From Bacteroides sp. (GTDB taxonomy: Bacteria; Bacteroidota; Bacteroidia; Bacteroidales; Bacteroidaceae): DNA of 54,346 nt. Positions 38,408 to 47,027 of the stretch are shown piece by piece; positions within the stretch are counted from its first letter, which is position 1, and every line of letters starts with the position of its first letter. Location of the stretch: assembly GCA_021203515.1 (NCBI GenBank), contig JAJQAY010000060.1:1-54346 (forward strand). The letters run 5' to 3'. The notes under the pieces are model-generated. The model was not told where the DNA came from. It saw nothing but the letters and a program-made list of their open reading frames with translations, and ran no database searches. A program made the position numbers and the translations under genes.

Positions 38408-40666
38408 TTACTCTTCCACTCTCGTCACCTGCTTGATGTTCTGTATCTGCTTCAGGTTGTCGCAGATAGTGCGCACATCGTCCACATCGTGCACGTAAAG
38501 CTGTATCTTTCCTTCAAAAATACCGCCGGTGGTTTCAATCGTCAGCTTGCGGATATTTACATTCAACTGGCGGGAAATGACTTGTGTCACTTCATTCAGC
38601 AATCCCATGCAGTCTATACCTTTTATATAGATGATAACGAGAAACGTGAGGTCTTTGTGCGTATCCCACTGGGTGGCGATGATGCGGTTGCCGTAACTGC
38701 TCTTGAGGCGGGCGGCAACGGGGCATTGGCGCTTGTGGATGATAATGCGGTTCTCGTCGTCGATGTAACCTAGCACGTCGTCTCCCGGAATGGGGTGGCA
38801 ACAGTCTGCCATGATATAATTCTTCTGGATGGTTTCCTCCGTCAGTTTTAATATCTGCTTGGTGTTGATTTTCTCCTGCGGAGTCTTTTCTTCCGGCTGT
38901 TCTTTGTTGTCTTTACTGTCTTTGTTGCCGAAGGAGAAAGTCAGGAACTTCTTCCAGTTGGCGCTTTGTTTCTCTTTGAAGGCGTTCTTGTCTGCTTCTC
39001 CCAATACAAGCTTTTTGCTGCCGATGGCCACGAGCAATTCGTCGCGGGTGTGGAAGTTGTGCAACTTTGTCAACTTCTCTATGTTGGCATCATCGAGGTG
39101 AATTTCTTCGGCCTTGAAGAAATCGGCTAAGGTTGTTTCGCCTTTCTTCTGGTTAACCTTTGCCTCTTTGCGCAAGATAGCGGCAATCTTGGCGCGGGCG
39201 CGGGCGGTAGTGGCATACACTTCCCACTCCGGTTGCACGCGTTGCGATTTGGAGGTCAGTATCTCTACCTGGTCGCCGCTTTGCAGCTTGTGGGTCAGGG
39301 GGACTAGCTTATGGTTTACCTTGGCTCCGATGCAATGTCTGCCGATGTCGGTATGCAGGGAGAAGGCGAAGTCCAGTGCGGTAGAGTTCTGCGGCATGGT
39401 CTTGAGGTCACCCTTGGGGGTGAATACGAATATCTCCGAGGCAAACAAGTTCAGTTTGATGGTGTCGAGGAAGTCGATGGCATCCGGTTGCGGGTCGTCG
39501 AGTATCTCTTTGATGGTGCGCAGCCATTTCTCCAGTTCGCCTTCATCCTCGCTGCCGCCGCCTTCTTTGTATTTCCAATGGGCGGCAAAGCCTTGTTCGG
39601 CAACGTCGTTCATGCGTTCGCTGCGAATTTGCACTTCAATCCATTGGCCGTTGTTGCCCATCAGGGTGACGTGCAGGGCTTGGTAGCCGTTGGCTTTGGG
39701 ATGGCTCACCCAGTCGCGCAGGCGGTCGGGGTGCGGCTTATATATTTTGGAGATGGAGACATAGATGTCGAAGCAGTCGTTCAGCTCCTCTTCCATGTTG
39801 CGGGGTTCGAAGATGATGCGCACGGCAAGCAAATCGTAGATTTCCTCGAAAGGCACGTGCTTGGTCTGCATCTTGTTCCAGATGGAGTAGATGGACTTGA
39901 CGCGGGCGAGGATACGGTATTTCATTCCCATCTTGTCCAGTTGCTCGCGTATCGGGGCGGTGAATTCATTGAATACCTTGTCGCGCTCGGCGGCGGTTGC
40001 AGCCAGCTTCTCTTCTATCTCGCGATACTCCTCCGGATGTTCATAACGGAAACTCAGGTTTTCCAGTTCGGTCTTTATCTTGTACAGACCCAGGCGATTG
40101 GCAAGCGGAGCATAGATGTAGAGCGTCTCACCGGCAATCTTGAACTGCTTGTTTGGAAGCATGGAGTCAAGGGTACGCATGTTGTGCAGGCGGTCGGCTA
40201 TCTTGATAAGGATTACGCGGACATCATCGGACATGGTGAGCAGCAACTTCTTGAAGTTCTCCGCCTGCACCGAAGCACGATCGCCGAAGATGCCCCCGGA
40301 GATTTTGGTCAGGCCGTCTACAATCTGGGCTATCTTAGGGCCGAAGATGTTTTCAATGTCCTCTACGATATAGTCGGTGTCTTCCACTACATCGTGCAGC
40401 AATGCCGAACAGATGGAAGTAGACCCCAGGCCTATTTCGTTGCAGACAATCTTTGCCACAGCGATGGGGTGCATGATGTAGGGTTCGCCCGAACGGCGCT
40501 TGATACCCTTATGCGCTTGGTTGGCAAAGTTGAATGCTTTGGTAATTATCTCGATACGCTTGCGATGCTTGGTTGCCAGATAATCGTTCAGCAGTCCCTG
40601 AAAAGTCTGTTCAATCATTTCCTCTTCGGCTTTCTCTTTCTCCTTTAGGCTTGCACTCTCGTCCAT
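38408..40666 (-). CDS. rel: Bifunctional RelA/SpoT-type (p)ppGpp synthetase/hydrolase
   Basis: A 752-residue Rel-family enzyme of the stringent response. Order: HD hydrolase domain with metal residues His66 and His91-Asp92 (HDVVEDTDY), a RelA/SpoT synthetase domain (about 240-380, YQALHVTLMG), a TGS domain (about 420-480, FVFTPKGDLKTMP), a zinc-finger-like segment (YIMADCCHPIPGDDV), and a C-terminal ACT domain. The intact HD motif argues for hydrolase as well as synthetase activity. It is the last gene in a run after parA, parB, DUF5683 and mltD, but a promoter-like element at 40700-40707 suggests its own transcript. Confidence 0.95.
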   Translation of the reverse strand: MDESASLKEKEKAEEEMIEQTFQGLLNDYLATKHRKRIEIITKAFNFANQAHKGIKRRSGEPYIMHPIAVAKIVCNEIGLGSTSICSALLHDVVEDTDYIVEDIENIFGPKIAQIVDGLTKISGGIFGDRASVQAENFKKLLLTMSDDVRVILIKIADRLHNMRTLDSMLPNKQFKIAGETLYIYAPLANRLGLYKIKTELENLSFRYEHPEEYREIEEKLAATAAERDKVFNEFTAPIREQLDKMGMKYRILARVKSIYSIWNKMQTKHVPFEEIYDLLAVRIIFEPRNMEEELNDCFDIYVSISKIYKPHPDRLRDWVSHPKANGYQALHVTLMGNNGQWIEVQIRSERMNDVAEQGFAAHWKYKEGGGSEDEGELEKWLRTIKEILDDPQPDAIDFLDTIKLNLFASEIFVFTPKGDLKTMPQNSTALDFAFSLHTDIGRHCIGAKVNHKLVPLTHKLQSGDQVEILTSKSQRVQPEWEVYATTARARAKIAAILRKEAKVNQKKGETTLADFFKAEEIHLDDANIEKLTKLHNFHTRDELLVAIGSKKLVLGEADKNAFKEKQSANWKKFLTFSFGNKDSKDNKEQPEEKTPQEKINTKQILKLTEETIQKNYIMADCCHPIPGDDVLGYIDDENRIIIHKRQCPVAARLKSSYGNRIIATQWDTHKDLTFLVIIYIKGIDCMGLLNEVTQVISRQLNVNIRKLTIETTGGIFEGKIQLYVHDVDDVRTICDNLKQIQNIKQVTRVEE

Positions 40667-40699
40667 ATGCTGTTTTCCCTTTCTTTACTTCTCTTTCTG

Positions 40700-40707
40700 C
40701 AAAAATA
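40700..40707 (-). promoter_or_regulatory. -7 element (TATTTTTG) upstream of rel
   Basis: TATTTTTG on the minus strand, 34 bp before the ATG at 40666, in the 75-bp gap after mltD. A TTG lies about 19 bp further upstream. Confidence 0.4.
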
Positions 40708-40741
40708 AGCAATTCTCAACATCAAACAAGCATTTATGCCT

Positions 40742-42064
40742 TTATTTATAAATCTTCAAGCGTTTTCCCGCATTGATATTTGTGCCTTTCAGTCCGTTCC
40801 AACTTTTTAACTGATTGACAGTGACGCCATATTTGCGGGCGATGGTGGATAATGTTTCCCCACTACGGATTTTGTGATAGGTGACGTCGCCGGAGGATGT
40901 ACTGCTTCCTTTGCTGCTATGGGCTGTCCGGTGAGTGTCGGCAACGGCAACCACCTTGCGGTTCTTGAACAGCTCATCGCTGCGGTGGGCATAAATCGTA
41001 TCTTGTTTGTCGATAAATGTACTAATCTGGTTGATAGGAAGGCGAAGTGTCTGCGGCTTGCTGTCTCCCGGAATGATGTTCTTCTTGTACTGGGGGTTCA
41101 GACTTTTAATCTGGGCCATGTCGATGCCGCAGATGTCGGCAATCTGTTCGAAATGCAGGTTACGGTTCACCTGCACGGTGTCCGTAGCCTCCAGAATGTT
41201 CATATCCAGGGGACAGATGTTGTGATTGCAGTAATAGGTCATCACGTAGTTGGCGGCGATAAAGGCAGGTACATAACCGCGTGTCTCCCGGGGCAGATAG
41301 TTGTAAATCTCCCAGTAATCGGTTTTACCTCCGGCACGGCGGATGGCTTTGTTGATGGTATCCGGTCCGCAGTTATAGGCGGCAATCACCAGGTTCCAGT
41401 CCTGATAGATGGCATACATATCTTTCAGATAGCGGGCGGCGGCCCACGTAGCCTTGATGGGGTCGCGGCGTTCGTCCACGAGGCTGTTGCTTTCCAGTCC
41501 ATATATCTTGCCCGTGTTGAGCATGAACTGCCACAAGCCGGAAGCTCCCGCACGCGATACGGCGGAAGGATTGAGGGCAGACTCTATGATGGGCAGGTAT
41601 TTCAGTTCGAGTGGCAGGACATAGGCATCGAGGGCTTCTTCGAAGATGGGCATGTAGAAGTTGCTGGCGCTCAGCATGAAGGCCACCTGGTTGCGCAGGC
41701 GTCCGGTGTACATGTCGATGAACTTGCGTGTTATCTCGTTGTACGACATTTCCATGACGGTCGGCATACGCGACAAGCGGTCGATGTAGACATCGTCGCT
41801 GAATTGCGGGTTGACGGTGGAAGTGCTGCAATCCTTGCTCAGGTCGATATAGTTCTTCACTTTCCAGTCGTTGAGCAGGCTGTCCATAGGATAAGTCATG
41901 CTTTGGGGAAGGTCGATGATTTCCCGGCGTTCCGTTCCGTTTTCATGAATGAGTACGTCTATGCTTTCCTGGGCTTGGGCTTGTGGGGCGGCAAGCAGTG
42001 CGCAAAACAGAAATGATGAACTTATAATTGCTTTCTTCATACGATATGCTGGTTGTTTTATCAT
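40742..42064 (-). CDS. mltD: MltD-like lytic transglycosylase with LysM domains
   Basis: A 440-residue periplasmic enzyme cutting the glycan strand of peptidoglycan with 1,6-anhydro product formation. It has a signal peptide (MKKAIISSSFLFCALLAAPQ), a goose-lysozyme-like SLT domain (about 130-290) with catalytic Glu161 in LPIIESALNPSAVS and ASGLWQFM, then a degenerate LysM-like stretch (about 305-345) and a clear C-terminal LysM (YHKIRSGETLSTIARKYGV, about 396-440). An alternative ATG at 42040 gives the canonical signal peptide without eight extra residues. It follows the DUF5683 gene by 24 bp. Confidence 0.92.
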   Translation of the reverse strand: MIKQPAYRMKKAIISSSFLFCALLAAPQAQAQESIDVLIHENGTERREIIDLPQSMTYPMDSLLNDWKVKNYIDLSKDCSTSTVNPQFSDDVYIDRLSRMPTVMEMSYNEITRKFIDMYTGRLRNQVAFMLSASNFYMPIFEEALDAYVLPLELKYLPIIESALNPSAVSRAGASGLWQFMLNTGKIYGLESNSLVDERRDPIKATWAAARYLKDMYAIYQDWNLVIAAYNCGPDTINKAIRRAGGKTDYWEIYNYLPRETRGYVPAFIAANYVMTYYCNHNICPLDMNILEATDTVQVNRNLHFEQIADICGIDMAQIKSLNPQYKKNIIPGDSKPQTLRLPINQISTFIDKQDTIYAHRSDELFKNRKVVAVADTHRTAHSSKGSSTSSGDVTYHKIRSGETLSTIARKYGVTVNQLKSWNGLKGTNINAGKRLKIYK

Positions 42065-42088
42065 GGATAAATCTATTTTATTCGTTTG

Positions 42089-42946
42089 TTAAAATCGGAA
42101 ACTACATTGCAATCCCACGGCTTTGCCCGATGAATTGCTGATTTGGTTGCTGTTGAAGACCGCAGGCTCCACCCGCATACTGAGGTCGGGCGTGATGTCG
42201 AAGTTCGACAGCTCGGCATCCACATAGGCATCTACCACAGACAGCAGGTACACACCGATGAAAGCGAAAATACTCAAATCGCGATATCGGCGGTAGGTAT
42301 CTTTTCGTTTTCGCAATAGTTCCGTCAACTGGCTCTCGGATATGGTGTATCCTGACGGCAGGAGGTCGGTGATGCTGCTGGACTGCATATTGCCGTTCAC
42401 GGCATCTTTATAGGCGGTAGAATAGTCTTTATACATTTTATTGTTCCACGTCAGGGCGTAGGCGCATCCGGCAAAACCGCCATAGAATATGGGGAGTTTC
42501 CAGTACTTGCGGTTGTAGATTTGTCCGCCTCCGGGAATGACAAGGGCAAGCCAGGTGGCTTTCGTCGGGTTGGGAAGCCACACTTTCTGAGGCAGTTCCT
42601 TTTTCAGACTGTCGGTAGGGACTGCTTTAGGCGCTTCCAGTGTCGGGGCGGAAGTCATTTCGAGCAGTTTCCTTTTGTTTTCAGCCGCTATGCTGTCGGC
42701 AATGGCAAGGCTGTCGGCTGTGTCCGCCGGTTGGGGAAAGGCCGCTTCGTCTGTTTCCAAGCCCAGGCTGTCGGCCGGCAGACGTGCGGGTGGTTGTACG
42801 ATGTTGAGGCTGTCTGCCGATTGCCGGTGTATGCGTTTGGCGGCGGCGCGCGGGCGGTCCTGACCATACATAGCAATCCCTGCCGTCTGCAAAAAGCAAA
42901 GCAGCAGGGTAATGCCGATTTGATATATTCTTCTTTTTTTCGTCAT
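42089..42946 (-). CDS. DUF5683 domain protein, between parB and mltD
   Basis: A 285-residue envelope protein. An N-terminal signal segment is followed by a long low-complexity stretch rich in Ala, Asp and Ser (about 30-105), then the conserved DUF5683 part beginning WLPNPTKATWLALVIPGGGQIYNRKYWKLP (split here at about 125-155), with hydrophobic segments and a C-terminal beta-rich end. Function unknown. Its ATG directly abuts the parB stop (TAAATG), implying translational coupling. The link with chromosome segregation and cell-wall enzymes is intriguing but unexplained. Confidence 0.85.
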   Translation of the reverse strand: MTKKRRIYQIGITLLLCFLQTAGIAMYGQDRPRAAAKRIHRQSADSLNIVQPPARLPADSLGLETDEAAFPQPADTADSLAIADSIAAENKRKLLEMTSAPTLEAPKAVPTDSLKKELPQKVWLPNPTKATWLALVIPGGGQIYNRKYWKLPIFYGGFAGCAYALTWNNKMYKDYSTAYKDAVNGNMQSSSITDLLPSGYTISESQLTELLRKRKDTYRRYRDLSIFAFIGVYLLSVVDAYVDAELSNFDITPDLSMRVEPAVFNSNQISNSSGKAVGLQCSFRF

Positions 42947-43834
42947 TTACTTTTTCAGCGCATCAAAGATTTCGATGATACGTTCCAATTCTTCTTCGTT
43001 ACCGAACGGGATACTGATTTTTCCTTTTCCTTTCTCCGAACAGGTCAACTGTACCTTAGTGCTGAAGAAACTTGAAAGTTGCTGTTTCAACATGTTAAAC
43101 TCTTCGGGAAGCTGGGCACGCTTGGGAGCTATCTTGCGGCCGCCGCTTGTCACGGTTTCGCCTTCGCTCAGGGATTTTACAATCTCTTCCACCTTGCGCA
43201 CGGAGTATCCTTGTTCGAGGATTTCTTCAAAAACCTTCACTTGTAGTTTGGGGTTGCCCAAGGCGACGAGTGCGCGGGCGTGTCCCATATCTATTTGCTT
43301 GTTTTGTAAGGCCATCTGGATGGGGGCGGGCAACTTCAGGAGGCGGAGGTAGTTGGCGATGGTGGTACGCTTCTTTCCTACACGTTCGCTGAGGCGCTCT
43401 TGTGTCAATCCGTATTGCTCCAGCAGGTGCTGGTAGGCAAGGGCGATTTCCACGGAGTTCAGGTCTTCGCGCTGTATGTTCTCGATGAGGGCCATTTCCA
43501 TGACGTTCTCGTCGTCGGCAGTGCGGATATAGGCGGGGATGCTTGTCAGTCCGGCCTGCTGTGAAGCGCGGAAACGGCGTTCGCCGGCAATAATCTGATA
43601 TTCGTCGTCCGACAACTTGCGCAGGGTGATGGGTTGGATGATGCCAATCTCAGCGATAGAGTCGGCAAGCTCCTGCAACGCCACCGGGTCGAAATCGCGA
43701 CGGGGCTGGTTGGGATTGACGGAAATCTTCGATATTTCTATTTCGTTGATGGAGGAAGAACCTTCGGTCTGCACCTCATCCATAGAGAGTAGGGCGTCGA
43801 GCCCGCGTCCTAATGCATTTCTTTTCTGTGCCAT
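42947..43834 (-). CDS. parB: ParB/Spo0J chromosome-partition protein
   Basis: A 295-residue CTP-dependent DNA clamp loaded at parS sites. It has the N-terminal MAQKRNALGRGLDALL segment (the ParA-interacting type), the ParB/sulfiredoxin fold with the GERRFRA motif (residues 84-90), a helix-turn-helix (LTQERLSERVGKKRTTIANYLRLL, about 138-160) and a C-terminal dimerisation region. The length is normal. It follows parA after an 88-bp gap that holds ATTTACAA-type direct repeats. I did not find a convincing parS palindrome in the gap or nearby. Confidence 0.96.
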   Translation of the reverse strand: MAQKRNALGRGLDALLSMDEVQTEGSSSINEIEISKISVNPNQPRRDFDPVALQELADSIAEIGIIQPITLRKLSDDEYQIIAGERRFRASQQAGLTSIPAYIRTADDENVMEMALIENIQREDLNSVEIALAYQHLLEQYGLTQERLSERVGKKRTTIANYLRLLKLPAPIQMALQNKQIDMGHARALVALGNPKLQVKVFEEILEQGYSVRKVEEIVKSLSEGETVTSGGRKIAPKRAQLPEEFNMLKQQLSSFFSTKVQLTCSEKGKGKISIPFGNEEELERIIEIFDALKK

Positions 43835-43922
43835 CTGTTCATTTACAATTTACCATTTACAATGTACAATTTAACCATGCGGGGGGAGATGTCTTTATCA
43901 CCCCATCATACTAATGACCTTG

Positions 43923-44699
43923 TCACTTTGTCGCTTTCCCGTTCCGGCTTATCAGCTCCTTGGCCAGTGTCATGTGATTTTTGGAGCCGGTAGAGTCTGC
44001 ATCGTACAAAATCGTGGGCAGGCCGTAGCTCGGGGCTTCGCTCAGTTTCACGTTCCGCTGAATAACGGTTTCGAACACCAATTCCTGGAAGTGGCGTTTT
44101 ACTTCGTCATAAATCTGGTTGGCCTGGCGCAAGCGGGCATCGTACATGGTGAGCAGGAAGCCTTCGATTTCGAGCGACGGGTTCAACTTGGATTTGATGA
44201 TTTTGATTGTATTCAGCAGTTTGCTGATACCTTCCAACGCAAAATATTCTGCCTGCACGGGAATGATGACCGAGTCGGCAGCCGTCAGTGCATTAATCGT
44301 AATCAATCCCAGCGACGGTGAGCAATCTATCAGAATATAGTCAAATTCATCTTTCAGCGGAGCAAGCACTTCTTTCAAGATTTTTTCCCGGTTCTTCAGG
44401 TTCAGCATCTCTATTTCGGCGCCAACCAGATTGATGTGGGAGGAGATTACTTTCAAAGTCTCGATTTCCGTATCATGAATTGCTTCCCGAACATCGGCAC
44501 GGTCGATAATACATTCATAGATAGTATATTCCGCCTGTTTGATGTCGACGCCCAAACCGGAGGAGGCGTTGGCCTGCGGGTCAGCGTCTACAACCAGAAC
44601 TTTCTTTTCGAGTGTGGCGAGGGAAGCCGCAAGGTTAATTGTCGTTGTTGTTTTTCCTACACCACCTTTTTGATTTGCCAAAGCAATTATTTTTCCCAT
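43923..44699 (-). CDS. parA: ParA/Soj chromosome-partition ATPase
   Basis: A 258-residue cytosolic ATPase that moves ParB-bound origins. It has the deviant Walker A box KGGVGKTTT (residues 11-19, signature Lys12-type lysine at 11 and catalytic Lys16), DADPQANASSG (Walker A-prime) and DCSPSLG (Walker B). The frame extends to 44735, but the ATG at 44699 gives MGKIIALANQKGG, the usual ParA start. It is the first gene of the parA-parB-DUF5683-mltD run. The best upstream promoter element lies about 175 bp away, implying a long leader. Confidence 0.96.
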   Translation of the reverse strand: MGKIIALANQKGGVGKTTTTINLAASLATLEKKVLVVDADPQANASSGLGVDIKQAEYTIYECIIDRADVREAIHDTEIETLKVISSHINLVGAEIEMLNLKNREKILKEVLAPLKDEFDYILIDCSPSLGLITINALTAADSVIIPVQAEYFALEGISKLLNTIKIIKSKLNPSLEIEGFLLTMYDARLRQANQIYDEVKRHFQELVFETVIQRNVKLSEAPSYGLPTILYDADSTGSKNHMTLAKELISRNGKATK

Positions 44700-44873
44700 A
44701 ATCTTAATATTTGTTGGCAGCGAAATAAGTGACAATTCCGAATTGCGCCTATTAAAAAAGAGAAAGATTACAAAACGGTTGATAAGTCACCTTTTTTGTT
44801 AATAACTCACGGGCGTTATATGCTGTTTATCGCCTTATAATGTGCGTTTAAGGCTTCTTTCTCTATCGGTTGG

Positions 44874-44881
44874 CAAATATA
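44874..44881 (-). promoter_or_regulatory. -7 element (TATATTTG) for the parA operon
   Basis: TATATTTG on the minus strand fits TAnnTTTG. It would give a parA leader of about 168 nt (44700-44867), which contains no convincing ORF. Confidence 0.35.
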
Positions 44882-44931
44882 CGTATTTATCTTGAAATGA
44901 AGCAGTTTTTTTTCGCCTCGCTTGCAGAAGA

Positions 44932-45438
44932 TTAAGATTTGTTCTCAGATAAATCATCTTCCCAGGGCCCGTCCTGTAAGCTCTGCGCCTGCTCCCGCTT
45001 CAGGGTCTCGGGGCGTAGCATGTCGGCAGGGAAATACTTGCTGAGTGGGTAGCGGAAGAAGCGCATATCCTCTCGCAGTCTGTTCACCAGTCCGCGGTCG
45101 GGATTGAAGTAGATGCGCGATACGCGTACTTCGCTCGGCATCACGTCGTCGGGATGCTCGAAGCCGTCGCTCGATATGGCCAGGTTGAAAGAGCCTAGTC
45201 CTTTGGTGGTGACGGACTCACCCTCACAGAGCGCTTCCTCGATGAACCTCGGAAGGTCGACCAATACACCCTGCACATCACCTTCGCCCATACCTTTGCG
45301 ACTTGCCATTCGCTTTGCCAGTTTTTCGGTGGTCACCCCTCCGCGCGCTTGCAGGGTGCGTTGCACGGCGTAGTACAGTTCTTTCATCCCTTCCTTGGTG
45401 CGGAAGAGCTTCTTTCTGACTAGATAAATCATTCCCAT
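44932..45438 (-). CDS. HU-like DNA-binding protein
   Basis: A 168-residue protein with a Bacteroidales HU/IHF-like domain (about 1-125). Its features are the helical start MGMIYLVRKKLFRTKEG, RGGVTTEKLAKRMASRKGMGEGDV and VTTKGLGSFNLAISSDG, ending in a beta-arm-like region with basic residues (VRVSRIYFNPDRGLV), then an unrelated C-terminal extension of about 40 residues. The open frame continues far upstream, but that part spans the palindromic repeats and is implausible; ATG 45438 is chosen. It is probably a nucleoid or accessory DNA-bending protein. The 22-bp palindromic array lies just upstream of its start. Confidence 0.78.
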   Translation of the reverse strand: MGMIYLVRKKLFRTKEGMKELYYAVQRTLQARGGVTTEKLAKRMASRKGMGEGDVQGVLVDLPRFIEEALCEGESVTTKGLGSFNLAISSDGFEHPDDVMPSEVRVSRIYFNPDRGLVNRLREDMRFFRYPLSKYFPADMLRPETLKREQAQSLQDGPWEDDLSENKS

Positions 45439-45493
45439 ATTCTTTCCTTTCTTTATTAAGTTATCATCGAACCGATGCACTCTTATGTTCGCT

Positions 45494-45583
45494 GCACAAG
45501 ATGCCATCTCGTGTTGCTCAAGATGCGGACTTGTGTTGCTCAAGATGCGGACTTGTGCTGCACAAGATGCCATCTTGTGCAGC
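45494..45583. repeat. Four tandem 22-bp palindromic units, core shared with 18886-18906
   Basis: Units at 45494, 45516, 45538 and 45560 each run 22 bp. The two outer units are GCACAAGATGCCATCTYGTG-like; the two inner are GCTCAAGATGCGGACTTGTG. The last unit, with GCT/AGC flanks (45557-45583), is a palindrome with 13-bp arms around one C. Its centre equals the core at 18886-18906. Confidence 0.88.
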
Positions 45584-45662
45584 GAAGGTAGAGAAGATAG
45601 GGGAGGAAAGCAAGCTTCTTTCCGATTATATATAGAAAAGATACTTGCGGGGAGAGTAGGAA

Positions 45663-46139
45663 CTAGAACAATGCTGCTGCAAACTGATAAATAAAGTATC
45701 CGCATACGGCGCATTTCAGCACGGTGCCTAGCAGGAAACCGAGCAGGGAGCCCAAGCCGGACTTCAGCGCCTGCCCCGTCTTCCGTCCGCCTAGTAATTC
45801 GCCGATGACCGCACCGAGGAATGGGCCGAGGATGATGCCCCAAGGCATGAAGAACAGCCCGACGACAGTTCCCACAAGGCAACCGCGCGTTCCCCACCGG
45901 CTGCCTCCGCTGTATTTGCTGCCCAGCATGGGGACGAAATAGTCGAGCACTTGCACGATGACGACAACAAGCAGCCAAACCAATAATTGAGTAGTGGAGT
46001 ATTGCACTTTGTCAGTGAAATGTAACAGCAGCAGGCCGGCATAGGCAACCGGCGGACCGGGTATCATGGGCAGGAAACAGCCCACCAGTCCTGCAATCAT
46101 GCAGAAACTCCCGAATATGATGAGAAGGATGTCTAACAT
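45663..46139 (-). CDS. DUF456 family membrane protein
   Basis: A 158-residue protein, mostly hydrophobic, with glycine-rich repeated segments (GLVGCFLPMIPGPPVAYAGLLLLHF, GAVIGELLGGRKTGQALKSGLGSLLGFLLGTVLK) of the DUF456 family. The pattern resembles glycine-zipper-type membrane helices. Function unknown. It is divergent from surE, and its -7 element overlaps and faces that of surE (46182-46200). Confidence 0.85.
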   Translation of the reverse strand: MLDILLIIFGSFCMIAGLVGCFLPMIPGPPVAYAGLLLLHFTDKVQYSTTQLLVWLLVVVIVQVLDYFVPMLGSKYSGGSRWGTRGCLVGTVVGLFFMPWGIILGPFLGAVIGELLGGRKTGQALKSGLGSLLGFLLGTVLKCAVCGYFIYQFAAALF

Positions 46140-46181
46140 ATCTTTTTAGGTATTGGTGATTAATATGTGGTTCTCTTTTGC

Positions 46182-46200
46182 TAAATTTGTAGCAAATTTA
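46182..46200. promoter_or_regulatory. Overlapping, facing -7 elements of surE and the DUF456 gene
   Basis: TAAATTTG (46182-46189, plus strand, for surE at 46211) and its mirror CAAATTTA (46193-46200, TAAATTTG on the minus strand, for DUF456 at 46139) form a 19-bp palindrome with a 3-bp centre. Each predicted start lies within the other's -7 box. Confidence 0.5.
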
Positions 46201-46210
46201 AGAAGAAAAT

Positions 46211-46975
46211 ATGGAAAATCAGAGACCTTTGATATTGATTTCCAATGATGACGGCGTCATTGCGAAAGGAATCAGCGAGTTGATAAAGTTTCTCCGTCCG
46301 CTGGGCGAGATTGTAGTTGTGGCACCGGATGCACCGCGCTCCGGCAGTGCATGTGCGCTGACGGTTACGGAACCTATTCACTACCGCCTGCTCCGCAAGG
46401 ACGTGGGGCTGACGGTCTATAAGTGCTCCGGCACCCCGGCGGATTGTGTGAAATTGGCTTTCCACGCCATACTCGACCGCAAGCCCGACCTCGTAGTGGG
46501 CGGCATCAATCATGGTGATAACTCTTCCATCAATGTGCACTATTCCGGCACGATGGGCGTTGTCATCGAAGGCTGCCTAAAAGGTGTGCCCTCCATCGCT
46601 TTCTCGCTCTGCAACCATCAAGCCGATGCCGACTTTGAACCTGCCGGAACGTATATCCGCGAGATTGCCCGCCAGGTATTGGAGAAGGGCTTGCCCCCGT
46701 TGACTTGCCTCAATGTCAACATTCCCGACACCAAAGAACTGAAAGGCATAAAAGTTTGCGAGCAGGCCAAAGGCACTTGGGTTAATGAATGGGAAAACTT
46801 CGCCCACAGAGGCGATGCCCATTATTATTGGTTGACGGGAGAGTTTGAAGAAGCGGAGGCCGACAATGAGAAGAGCGACCACTGGGCGCTTGCCAACGGT
46901 TACATCGCCATCACTCCGACCACCGTAGATGCTACGGCATACGGCTTGATTGAGGAACTGAAGACGTGGTTTTGA
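46211..46975 (+). CDS. surE: 5'/3'-nucleotidase SurE
   Basis: A 254-residue phosphatase removing phosphate from nucleoside monophosphates and short polyphosphates in survival and stress. It has the metal site ISNDDG (Asp13-Asp14), [20 protein letters not shown], and GGINHGDN with the Asn ligand and [11 protein letters not shown]. The length is typical. It is preceded by the shared palindromic -7 pair. lpxB starts 52 bp after its stop on the same strand with a quasi-palindrome between, so cotranscription is possible. Confidence 0.95.
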   Translation: MENQRPLILISNDDGVIAKGISELIKFLRPLGEIVVVAPDAPRSGSACALTVTEPIHYRLLRKDVGLTVYKCSGTPADCVKLAFHAILDRKPDLVVGGINHGDNSSINVHYSGTMGVVIEGCLKGVPSIAFSLCNHQADADFEPAGTYIREIARQVLEKGLPPLTCLNVNIPDTKELKGIKVCEQAKGTWVNEWENFAHRGDAHYYWLTGEFEEAEADNEKSDHWALANGYIAITPTTVDATAYGLIEELKTWF

Positions 46976-47010
46976 GAAGTTGAAAGTTGAAAGTTTCAAC
47001 TCTCAACTTC
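46976..47010. repeat. Quasi-palindrome of AAGTTGA repeats between surE and lpxB
   Basis: A 17-nt left arm (46976-46992) matches the reverse complement of the right arm (46994-47010) with one mismatch and a single-base centre. The arms are two AAGTTGA-like units. It starts directly after the surE stop. Confidence 0.75.
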
Positions 47011-47027
47011 ATAAAATTTCCAATTTT

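Noticed and set aside
43835..43922. parS site between parA and parB
   Set aside because: The gap contains only AT-rich direct repeats; no palindrome similar to known parS was found by eye.
45439..45978. 540-base N-terminal extension of the HU-like protein
   Set aside because: It overlaps the DUF456 gene and the palindromic array and has no protein-like composition.
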